Below are positions 56,962 to 64,000 of a DNA stretch of 64,000 bases, piece by piece (the stretch's first letter is position 1; each line of letters starts with the position of its first letter). The translations under genes were made by a program, and so were the position numbers. The stretch comes from Henriciella marina DSM 19595 (GTDB lineage: Bacteria > Pseudomonadota > Alphaproteobacteria > Caulobacterales > Hyphomonadaceae): NCBI RefSeq assembly GCF_000376805.1, contig NZ_AQXT01000002.1:372001-436000 (forward strand), in the 5' to 3' direction. The notes beneath the pieces are model-generated. The model had not been told where the DNA came from, made no database searches, and saw only the letters and a program-made list of their open reading frames with translations.

Positions 56962-58353
56962 ATGGGATTAAAGACAGTTCTTAGAAGTGCAGTCATTGCA
57001 GGCGCTGTGTCCGTTATGGGTGCTGGCGCGGCCATGGCCCAGGCCGCCAATTGCGAAGCCAACGAGTTTAGCTCCACAACGGGTGAGCTTTACCTGAAAG
57101 CCGAGACAGAGCTGCTTCAGAACAAGAACGCGCAGGCCGCCCTCAACGCGCTTAGCCAGCTTCGGAATCAGGAGCTTAACTGCTATGAGCAGGGCGCCGT
57201 GCTGAAGCTCGGTGCAGCCATCAAGATCGAGGCAGGCGACTATAATGGCGCCGTTCGCGACCTCGAATCAGCGCTGAATCAGGGCTACATCCCCGCGAGC
57301 GAAGCCACGACGACCTATTACAACATCTTCCAGATCTATCTCAGCCAGAACAATCTGGAAAAGGCGCTGGAATACTCCCAGAAGTGGACGCAGGCTGGCG
57401 GCACACCGGACCGCGATGGCAAATGGCAGCTTGCTGTCGTCAACCAGAAGCTTGGCCGCAATCAGGACGCGCTTCGTTGGGCAGAGCAGGTTTTCCGCGC
57501 AGATGGCCCGGGTGCAGAACGTCAGGTCTATGATTTCCTGATCTACCTTTATGATGAAACGGGTCAGCGGGCTAAAAAGGCCGAACTGCTTGAAACGCTG
57601 CTCGCCCGTAACCCCAATGAGCGCCGTCTCTGGGACGCGATCTCAGGCGACTATTTCGCCGCGGATCAGGACCGCAAGGCGTTCGAAGTCCAGAAAGCCA
57701 TGTATCTCGGTGGTATCCTCCAAAAGGAAGAGGAAATCATGCGGATCGTGAACTTCTACAACCGCTTCAACGCCCCTTATCAGGCCGCGCAGGTTCTCGA
57801 GAAAGAGATGAATGCTGGCCGGGTCGCCAAGACCTATGAGCGCATGGAGCTGCTTGCCAACCTCTACCAGGTGGCCCGTGAGTTCGACCGCGCCATTCCG
57901 GTCATCGAAGAAGCCGCCCGCATGAACAATAGCGGCGCCATGTATGAGCGTCTCGGCCGCTCGCACGCCGAGCTTCAGAACTGGGAACAGGCCGAAGCCG
58001 CGCTCACACGGGCGCTGAATGCCGGCGGCATCGAAAACCGCGACCTCGCCTGGGTTCTGATCGGCCAGTCTCGTTATGAGCGGAACGACCGCTCTGGTGC
58101 ACGTGAAGCCTTCAACAATGCCAATAGCCGCGCCGGTCGTGGCTGGCTCGACTTCATGCGCGCAGAAGAGCAGACCGAAGTCGCACTGGTCCGGTTTGAG
58201 GCCCAAAGCCTCGTTCAGGACACTGAAAACGAGAAGCGTCGCTGTGAGCAACTCGCCGTTCTCGGTGAAGGCAACGCCCCTGAGGCGTGTGCCACCGTTG
58301 ATGAGCGCCTTGCCGAAGCTCGCGAGGACCTACAGGCTCTGACGAGCAGCTAA
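56962..58353 (+). CDS. TPR-repeat exported protein, TonB-cluster partner
   Basis: 463 residues. A signal peptide (AVIAGAVSVMGAGAAMAQA) precedes about ten helical repeat pairs (for example AALNALSQLRNQELNCYEQG and MYERLGRSHAELQNWEQAEAALTRAL). TPR proteins end many DUF3450/TtpC/ExbBD/TonB operons and are thought to scaffold the complex in the periplasm. GGAGTG lies 8 nt before the ATG. It has its own upstream region with an inverted repeat and a closing terminator at 58378. Confidence 0.9.
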   Translation: MGLKTVLRSAVIAGAVSVMGAGAAMAQAANCEANEFSSTTGELYLKAETELLQNKNAQAALNALSQLRNQELNCYEQGAVLKLGAAIKIEAGDYNGAVRDLESALNQGYIPASEATTTYYNIFQIYLSQNNLEKALEYSQKWTQAGGTPDRDGKWQLAVVNQKLGRNQDALRWAEQVFRADGPGAERQVYDFLIYLYDETGQRAKKAELLETLLARNPNERRLWDAISGDYFAADQDRKAFEVQKAMYLGGILQKEEEIMRIVNFYNRFNAPYQAAQVLEKEMNAGRVAKTYERMELLANLYQVAREFDRAIPVIEEAARMNNSGAMYERLGRSHAELQNWEQAEAALTRALNAGGIENRDLAWVLIGQSRYERNDRSGAREAFNNANSRAGRGWLDFMRAEEQTEVALVRFEAQSLVQDTENEKRRCEQLAVLGEGNAPEACATVDERLAEAREDLQALTSS

Positions 58354-58377
58354 AACGCTGTGTCATCCAACAGTTTC

Positions 58378-58412
58378 AAAGCCCCGGCTCGCCTTCGAGC
58401 CGGGGCTTTTTA
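58378..58412 (+). terminator. Rho-independent terminator of the TPR gene
   Basis: A strong stem starting AAAGCCCCGGCTC and its complement (58378-58390 with 58396-58408) ends in a T-run. Confidence 0.92.
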
Positions 58413-58491
58413 CATTCAGGGACACACGGTGCGGCTTGAACCGGCTGGTTAAATCGTTTCAGTTGCAACCAATCAATGGAAGGACACTGAC

Positions 58492-59781
58492 ATGAGCAAG
58501 CCCGAGAAATCCTACCGCAAGCGCAAGATTGGCGACCATCAGCTGAAGCCGGAATCGCTGGTCATGGGCTATGGGTTCGATCCGGCCATGTCCGAAAACT
58601 CCATCAAGCCGCCCATCTTCATGACATCGACCTTCGCGTTCAAATCTGCGCGCGATGGCGAGGCCCTGTTCCGCCAACTTGCTGGCAAGCGTCTGGACGG
58701 GGATCCGGAAGAAGCCGATCTCATCTATACGCGCTTCAACAATCCGAACATGGAAGTGCTCGAAGACCGGCTCACCCTCTATGATGCCGGGGAAATGTCG
58801 CTGGTCTTTTCGTCCGGCATGGGCGCCATCACGACCGCGCTTCTGGCCTGTGCAGGTGCAGGCACCACCATCCTCCACTCCAGCCCGCTCTATGGCGGCA
58901 CCGAGGTCTTCATGCGGACCTTCATGCCCGATTTCGGCGTGACCCCGTTTGAGATGGATGCCTGGGCCACCGAGGACAAGATTCTGGAACGCGCGCGCGA
59001 GGCCGCAAAGACCGGCCCGCTGAGCGTCATCTTTACCGAATCGCCGGCCAATCCGACCAATGCGCTCGTCGACATTGCGGCCTGTGCCCGTGTCGCTGAT
59101 ACGATCGAAAAAGAGACCGGCCATCGCCCGGTCATCATGTGCGACAATACGATGATGGGCCCTATCGGGCACCTGCCAATCAAGCATGGCGCGGATATCG
59201 CGCTCTATTCGCTGACCAAATATATCGGCGGCCACTCTGACCTTGTGGGCGGTGCAGCCGTTGGCAGTGAGGCGACGATCGCCAAGATTCGCCGCGTGCG
59301 CAATTATCTCGGCACCACGCTGGACGCTCATACTTGCTGGCTGCTGACGCGGTCACTGGAAACGGTGCGCATGCGTATGGAGAAAGCCTTCGCCAATGCG
59401 CGTATCTGCGCCGAATACCTGCGCGATCACCCAAAGATCGGCAAAGTTATGTATCCGGCCTTCCTCGAAGAGGGCGACCCCCAGCGCAAGGTCTTCGATG
59501 AACAGTGCGAAGCGGCCGGCTCGACGTTCTCCTTCGATGTGAAGGGCGGCAAGGAAGCAGCCTTCCGCCTCCTTGATAACCTCCAGCTGGTCAAGCTCGC
59601 GGTCAGTCTCGGCGGTACCGAAAGCCTGATGTGTCACCCCGGGTCCACGACGCATTCCGGCGTCGATCAGGAAATCCGGGAACGCATCGGCTTTACCGAC
59701 GGCCTTGTCCGCTTCTCGGTTGGCGTCGAGGCGCCAGAAGATCTTCTGGTCGACCTCGAACAGGCGCTTGAGAAAGTCTAG
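58492..59781 (+). CDS. Cystathionine gamma-synthase/methionine gamma-lyase family PLP enzyme
   Basis: 429 residues. Cofactor-binding Lys is in YSLTKYIGGHSDLVGG (about residue 243); other landmarks are IYTRFNNPNMEVLE, FSSGMGAITTALL, FTESPANPTN and SLGGTESLMCHPGSTTHSG. The family covers cystathionine synthases and lyases and methionine gamma-lyase; residue patterns alone do not decide which. The N-terminal 45 residues are longer than in most members. Flanked by terminator and a convergent outer-membrane protein gene. Confidence 0.9.
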   Translation: MSKPEKSYRKRKIGDHQLKPESLVMGYGFDPAMSENSIKPPIFMTSTFAFKSARDGEALFRQLAGKRLDGDPEEADLIYTRFNNPNMEVLEDRLTLYDAGEMSLVFSSGMGAITTALLACAGAGTTILHSSPLYGGTEVFMRTFMPDFGVTPFEMDAWATEDKILERAREAAKTGPLSVIFTESPANPTNALVDIAACARVADTIEKETGHRPVIMCDNTMMGPIGHLPIKHGADIALYSLTKYIGGHSDLVGGAAVGSEATIAKIRRVRNYLGTTLDAHTCWLLTRSLETVRMRMEKAFANARICAEYLRDHPKIGKVMYPAFLEEGDPQRKVFDEQCEAAGSTFSFDVKGGKEAAFRLLDNLQLVKLAVSLGGTESLMCHPGSTTHSGVDQEIRERIGFTDGLVRFSVGVEAPEDLLVDLEQALEKV

Positions 59782-59790
59782 CGCGCTGGC

Positions 59791-60540
59791 TTAACCGCCG
59801 AACGAATAGACAATGGATGCCCGCGTGACCGTATCCGTCGCCTCGAAACCAGGCGGCGGGTTCGTGTCATAGCGGACATCGAAGGAAAAGCGGGCCGAGA
59901 ACGTATCTGTCAGCGCCGCTGTCAGCGCTGTGGAATTGCTGACCTGCGTCGATTCCATCGCGTAGATGACGTCGGTATTGTTGGTCAGCGACACCGCGTC
60001 ATTGAACTGGTGCGAAAGTTCAGACCGCCCGACGACAGAGAAGGATTGCTCGGTTGAGGCGGGGGTGACGACGGCGACGCCATTGCGCACGGTCGTGGTC
60101 TCCTGGACTTCGTCGACCTTGATACCCGGGCCACCCTGGACCGACCAGTTTGTCACCTCATTCTCGATGATCTTGTAGCCAACGCCGCCGCCGACAAAGA
60201 GACGCGAATCGAAGCCGGAGAACTCGTCTCTCTCATAGGATGTCCGCACAAAGCCAAACAGCCTGTCGCCAAGCTGGCGGTCGACCTCGCCGGAAAGGAA
60301 GACGCGGTTGCGCGTCTCGACCGAGTCCGTTTCGCCATACTCAGCGGCCGCTTCGCCGCTATAGGTCCACACACCGAGTTCGCGGTTCAGCTTGACGCCA
60401 AGGCCAAGGTCTGCGGTCTCTGTGTTGCCTGTTGTGTAGCCAGCGCTGAACGAACCTTCGCCCGTCCAGCCATCCTGAGCGGCCGCGGCAGGCACTAGTG
60501 ACAGCGCAGCGATACCAGCGCATAAATACCGGAACTTCAT
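59791..60540 (-). CDS. DUF481 outer membrane protein
   Basis: 249 residues. A signal peptide (CAGIAALSLVPAAAAQD) is followed by beta-strand pairs typical of DUF481 (YdiY-like) barrels: SFSAGYTTGNTETADLGLG, RLFGFVRTSYERDEF, and the C-terminal RASIVYSFGG ending in an aromatic/Gly cap. These proteins are outer membrane barrels, often salt- or acid-induced. The function is unknown. Convergent with the PLP enzyme gene, with 9 nt between stop codons. Confidence 0.88.
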   Translation of the reverse strand: MKFRYLCAGIAALSLVPAAAAQDGWTGEGSFSAGYTTGNTETADLGLGVKLNRELGVWTYSGEAAAEYGETDSVETRNRVFLSGEVDRQLGDRLFGFVRTSYERDEFSGFDSRLFVGGGVGYKIIENEVTNWSVQGGPGIKVDEVQETTTVRNGVAVVTPASTEQSFSVVGRSELSHQFNDAVSLTNNTDVIYAMESTQVSNSTALTAALTDTFSARFSFDVRYDTNPPPGFEATDTVTRASIVYSFGG

Positions 60541-60672
60541 GCGGTTAACTCCTCAAATCATCCTTTCGCCCCTCCTTGCAAATAGGCCCCAATAAGGGGT
60601 TAACCCCGCTGAAACGCCCGCTGTCCCGGCGGCAAAAGCTCAGCCTGCCGGGCTTGCAGTTCTGCCCTTCCC

Positions 60673-61944
60673 ATGAAACCAAGAGACATGACTGATTTAG
60701 GTAAAATGACGACCGAAGATGACGCTGTCTGCGAACGCATCGCGGCGGCCGAAGAGACGATGCAGGCCCGGATGCTGGACTGGGCGGCGACCAATACGGG
60801 CAGCTGGAACGCCGACGGGCTGAAAGCGCTTGCGCCTAGGCTGGCCGATGCCTTCTCCGCTCTTGAGGCCGATGTGAAGCTCACCCCGTCGCAGCCCTTC
60901 GAGAAGGTGAATGAGAAGGGTGAGACGGTCGATTTCGAGACCGGTCCGATCATTCGCGTAAAGTCGCGGCCCGAAGCACCGGTGCAGGTCGTCATGAGCG
61001 GCCACTATGACACGGTTTTCCCGGAAGGGACCTTCACTGAGATCAAGGACCTTGGAGACGGACGCAAGAACGGGCCGGGCCTTGCCGACATGAAGGGCGG
61101 TCTCTCTGTCATGCTAGGGGCGCTCGAAGCGTTTGAAAGCGGCCCCCTGAAAGACAAGCTCGGCTATCAGATCGTCCTTTCCCCTGATGAGGAAATCGGC
61201 AATTTCGCAAGCTCTGGCGCGCTCAAGGAAGCGGCCCAGTCGGGCGCGCTTGTGGGCATGACCTATGAGCCGTGTATGGAAACCGGCGCCATGTCCGGTG
61301 GCCGCAAGGGGTCTGCGGTGTTCGATATCGTCCTGCACGGGCGCTCGGCCCATGCCGGCCGGTCCAAGGAAGACGGCCGCAGCGCGCTTGAGGCGGCCGC
61401 CCACGCCGTTGTCGACCTGGAGGCGCTCAATGGGCGGCGTCCGGGCGTCTCGTTCAATGTCGGTGCCATCGATGGCGGCGGCGCAGTCAACATCGTGCCT
61501 GAGCTTGCCATTGTGCGCTTTGGGGCCCGCGCGCCTGACGCCGATGCGGCCCAGTGGGCCACGTGGGAGGTTGAACGGATATTCCGTGAGGCAACCGCCC
61601 GCGATGGCATTACCGGCCACCTGCATGGCGGCTTCTATCGCCCGCCAAAACCGCGCAATGACGCCCAGCAGGCGCTGTTTGATGCGGTGGCCCAGACCGG
61701 GTCCGCGCTTGGGCTCGAACTGACATTCGAGGACACAGGCGGAGTTTGCGAAGGCAATAATATCTTCGCGGCTGGCGTCCCCAATGTTGATACGCTCGGC
61801 GTGATGGGCGGGCGTATTCACTCCAGCGAGGAATATGTCGTCATGTCCAGCCTGGTCGAGCGGGCGCAGCTTTCTGCACTCCTGCTCAACCGTTTCGCGG
61901 ACGGCCGTATCGATGCGGCGAAGATCAAGGCGCTGATGGAATGA
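60673..61944 (+). CDS. M20 family metallohydrolase (carboxypeptidase G2-like)
   Basis: 423 residues. Metal ligands: SGHYDTVFPEG (His-x-Asp), ADMKGGLSVMLGAL (Asp), LSPDEEIGNFAS (Glu-Glu), and a C-terminal His in MGGRIHSSEEY. The dimerisation domain lies between. It hydrolyses amide bonds of acyl-amino acids or related compounds. It is the first gene of an operon with astA (4-nt ATGA overlap) and astD, so a role in arginine or acyl-arginine catabolism is plausible. The start is uncertain: ATGs at 60688 and 60706 are alternatives, all with weak ribosome sites. Confidence 0.88.
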   Translation: MKPRDMTDLGKMTTEDDAVCERIAAAEETMQARMLDWAATNTGSWNADGLKALAPRLADAFSALEADVKLTPSQPFEKVNEKGETVDFETGPIIRVKSRPEAPVQVVMSGHYDTVFPEGTFTEIKDLGDGRKNGPGLADMKGGLSVMLGALEAFESGPLKDKLGYQIVLSPDEEIGNFASSGALKEAAQSGALVGMTYEPCMETGAMSGGRKGSAVFDIVLHGRSAHAGRSKEDGRSALEAAAHAVVDLEALNGRRPGVSFNVGAIDGGGAVNIVPELAIVRFGARAPDADAAQWATWEVERIFREATARDGITGHLHGGFYRPPKPRNDAQQALFDAVAQTGSALGLELTFEDTGGVCEGNNIFAAGVPNVDTLGVMGGRIHSSEEYVVMSSLVERAQLSALLLNRFADGRIDAAKIKALME

Positions 61945-62963
61945 CTGTGCCCTATGTCATGCGGCCGGCACGGCTGGATGATTTCGACGCGCTGATGACG
62001 CTGGCAGAGGAATCCGGCCCGGGCTTTACCAGCCTGCCGGTGCATGAAGGCATCATCCGCGAGCGGCTCTCAAAGTCCGAAAAGTCCTTCTCGGGTGACC
62101 TCGATCAGCCGCAATACGGCAAGTATCTCATGATGATGGTCAATCATGAGACGGGCGAGGTAGGCGGCTGCAGCGCGGTTAAGGCGGGGACAGGCATTGA
62201 CCAGCCTTTCTTCAACTACCGGGTCATTACGGTGGCCCAGGCCAGTCAGGCCGCCGACAGGCGCCACGACATGGATGCGTTGATCCTGACCAATGAATTT
62301 GTCGGCTTTACCGAGGTTGGCACACTCTTCCTGCGGCCCGCCCATCGCGGCGGCGGGGCAGGGCGGCTGGCGGCCCAGTCGCGCTATCTTTTCATGGCAT
62401 CCTGCCCGGACCGGTTCGGCGATATGGTGCTGGCGGAATTGCGCGGCGTGGTCGATTCCAGGGGCAATACGCCTTTCTGGGATGCGATCGGCCAGCACTT
62501 TTTCCAGATGTCATTTACCGAGGCCGATATCCTCTCTGCCGTCACGGATAATCAGTTCATCTTGGACCTGATGCCGAAATACCCGATCTATGTGGACCTC
62601 CTGCCGCCAGAGGCCCGTGAGGTCATCGGACGATGCCATGCAGACGGCGTTGGCGCGCTTAAATTGCTTGAGTGGGAAGGCTTCCGGTTCGAGCGGACGG
62701 TTGATATCTTTGACGGCGGCCCGCTTGTCGCCGCGCCCCGCAAACTCATCCGGACGATCCGCGAAAGCCGACTCGTCAAGCTGGTCGAAGGTGAGGCCGA
62801 CGGTGAAACCGGCCTTGTTTCCAATGATCACTTCAACGATATCCGCGTCAGCCTGATTGACGGCGCAAGCCGCGGCGACGACGAATTTGTAACATCGAAG
62901 GCGGTGCTGGACCGCCTGAGGCTGTCATCGGGCAGCACGGCAAGACTTTGGCTGAGGAGCTAG
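61941..62963 (+). CDS. astA: Arginine N-succinyltransferase
   Basis: 340 residues. First enzyme of the AST pathway, transferring succinyl from succinyl-CoA to arginine. Matching segments are MRPARLDDFDALMTLAEESGPGFTSLP, LFLRPAHRGGGAGRLAAQSRYLFMA and GMLPRNTPFWDAIG-type FWDAIGQHFFQM. The ATG overlaps the stop of the M20 gene (ATGA), indicating coupling. The next pathway gene astD starts 10 nt later. astB and astC are not in the window. Confidence 0.94.
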   Translation: MTVPYVMRPARLDDFDALMTLAEESGPGFTSLPVHEGIIRERLSKSEKSFSGDLDQPQYGKYLMMMVNHETGEVGGCSAVKAGTGIDQPFFNYRVITVAQASQAADRRHDMDALILTNEFVGFTEVGTLFLRPAHRGGGAGRLAAQSRYLFMASCPDRFGDMVLAELRGVVDSRGNTPFWDAIGQHFFQMSFTEADILSAVTDNQFILDLMPKYPIYVDLLPPEAREVIGRCHADGVGALKLLEWEGFRFERTVDIFDGGPLVAAPRKLIRTIRESRLVKLVEGEADGETGLVSNDHFNDIRVSLIDGASRGDDEFVTSKAVLDRLRLSSGSTARLWLRS

Positions 62964-62972
62964 GCGAGCGAT

Positions 62973-64000
62973 ATGGCGAAAGGCACATACATCAAAGGCA
63001 AGTGGCAGCCAGGCGACGGCGACTGGTTTGAAAAAACCTCGCCAGCGACGGGCGAGACAAGCTGGGAAGGCCAGGCCTCCAGCGCCTCGCAGGTTAATGA
63101 AGCGGTAGAAGCTGCGCAGGACGCCGGACGTGATTGGCGCCACACGCCTCAGGGCGAACGCACCCGGTTCATGGAAGCCTATGCGGGCGAGATCGAGAAG
63201 CGCGCCGAGGATATTTCGGCCGCGATCAGCAATGACATGGGTAAGGCCCGCTGGGAGTCGCTCGCTGAAGCGGGCGCGATGAAGGGCAAGGTCGCGGTCT
63301 CTATCGAGGCGCAGGTCGAGCGCGCCGGCGGCCGCAGCCAGGAAACCGCCTTTGGCGGCGCGCACCTTACCCACCGCCCGCACGGCGTCATGGCCGTCTT
63401 CGGACCTTTCAACTTCCCGGGTCATTTGCCGAACGGACATATCGTGCCCGCGCTTCTGGCAGGGAATACCTGCGTCTTGAAACCCTCCGAGCTCGCGCCG
63501 TCTGTCGCGAAGATCATGGTCGAGTGTTTTGAAGCGGCTGGTCTTCCATCTGGTGTGCTGAACGTCGTTAATGGCGGCCGGGACACTGGCGCAGCGCTGC
63601 TCGATGCCGACATCAACGGCGTTCTCTTTACCGGTTCGGCCAAGACGGGCACGGCGTTCCACCGCCATTTCGCAGGTCGCCCCGATATCATTCTTGCGCT
63701 CGAGATGGGGGGGAATAACCCCCTCATTGTCTGGGATCCGGCTGACCCTGAAGCGGCGGGCGACATCGCGGCTCAGTCCGCCTTCCTGACGACAGGTCAG
63801 CGTTGCACCTGTGCACGCCGCGTTTATGTGCCCGACAATGCTTTCGGCAAGTCAGTGATTGAGGCCATCGTTGAACGTGCCCGGGGCCTCAAGATCGGGG
63901 CCTGGGATGAAGATGAAATCTTCATGGGGCCGCTTGTGTCCGAAGAGGCCGCGCAGGCAGCCGTCGATTTCCAGACCATGCTGTCAAAGGCGGGCGGCAA
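62973..64000 (+). CDS. astD: Succinylglutamate-semialdehyde dehydrogenase (3' partial)
   Basis: The ATG at 62973 starts 10 nt after astA and the frame stays open to the window end (342 codons seen of about 480). FGPFNFPGHLPNGH, LKPSELAP, LFTGSAKTGTAFH, LEMGGNNPLIVWD and the catalytic Cys in TTGQRCTCARRV match AstD aldehyde dehydrogenases, which oxidise N-succinylglutamate semialdehyde using NAD. Shadow frames on the other strand are not real. The 3' end, and probably astB, lie beyond the window. Confidence 0.95.
   Translation, partial: MAKGTYIKGKWQPGDGDWFEKTSPATGETSWEGQASSASQVNEAVEAAQDAGRDWRHTPQGERTRFMEAYAGEIEKRAEDISAAISNDMGKARWESLAEAGAMKGKVAVSIEAQVERAGGRSQETAFGGAHLTHRPHGVMAVFGPFNFPGHLPNGHIVPALLAGNTCVLKPSELAPSVAKIMVECFEAAGLPSGVLNVVNGGRDTGAALLDADINGVLFTGSAKTGTAFHRHFAGRPDIILALEMGGNNPLIVWDPADPEAAGDIAAQSAFLTTGQRCTCARRVYVPDNAFGKSVIEAIVERARGLKIGAWDEDEIFMGPLVSEEAAQAAVDFQTMLSKAGG

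Noticed and set aside
1-64000. CRISPR arrays, insertion sequences, integrases, attachment sites, rRNA
   Set aside because: No regularly spaced repeats, transposase or integrase motifs, or rRNA sequence were found on reading through the window.

Overview
The window is a GC-rich, densely coded chromosomal segment of an alphaproteobacterium. The strongest taxonomic marker is a complete general stress response locus (PhyR, NepR, an EcfG-type sigma factor and an HWE/HisKA_2 sensor kinase), which is known only from Alphaproteobacteria. An alphaproteobacterial SOS box (GTTC-N7-GTTC) in front of radC and an APH-fold homoserine kinase (ThrB) agree. Gene content (spinster-type MFS carriers, a DUF3450/TtpC/ExbB/ExbD/TonB cluster, arginine succinyltransferase pathway) would fit an aerobic, probably aquatic member of the Hyphomonadaceae/Caulobacterales side. 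That family-level placement is inference. There is no phage, insertion sequence, CRISPR array or rRNA.

Layout. 1-8.3 kb: a TPR-sulfotransferase cut by the window edge, a nitronate monooxygenase, rnhA, thrB, two spinster-like MFS carriers and an exported cyclase. 8.6-16.7 kb: housekeeping and stress genes (cold shock protein, glutathionyl-hydroquinone reductase, DEAD-box helicase, radC, cupin, map, TauD-like dioxygenase, osmC). 16.8-24.6 kb: serine hydrolase lipoprotein, CinA-type protein, fused cNMP-binding/TrxR-like oxidoreductase, enoyl-CoA hydratase, two small exported proteins, thiolase and tRNA-Leu(UAA).

24.6-35.7 kb is the most coherent region: the general stress response core plus genes that look like its targets. 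I find five exact matches there to the EcfG promoter (GGAAC-N16/17-CGTT), each placed in front of a gene. They precede an exported protein, a DUF883/membrane-protein operon, a DUF7218-like/lipid kinase/phosphoesterase operon, an entericidin-like lipoprotein and a DUF1328 protein. A sixth exact match lies at 22.5 kb in front of an apparently leaderless gene. Beside the core lies an unusual three-gene unit: a Crp/Fnr regulator, a stand-alone protein resembling the sigma-like half of PhyR, and a 59-residue basic protein encoded 3 nt later. This unit is my best candidate for something undescribed.

35.8-42.3 kb: SMP-30-like protein, secE-nusG, pgl-pgi, tuf, a second sulfotransferase and tRNA-Trp. 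The usual tuf/tRNA-Trp/secE/nusG/rplK order is broken. 42.3-45.8 kb: a copper resistance operon (His-rich lipoprotein, copA, copB). 45.9-51.2 kb: acs, a tiny membrane peptide, an Hpt protein, chorismate mutase, sppA, tRNA-Pro(CGG) and tRNA-Gln(UUG). 51.7-58.4 kb: an energy-transduction cluster with two exbD and two tonB genes plus a TPR partner. 58.5-64 kb: a cystathionine gamma-synthase-family enzyme, a DUF481 outer-membrane protein, and an arginine catabolism operon (M20 hydrolase, astA, astD) cut off by the window end.
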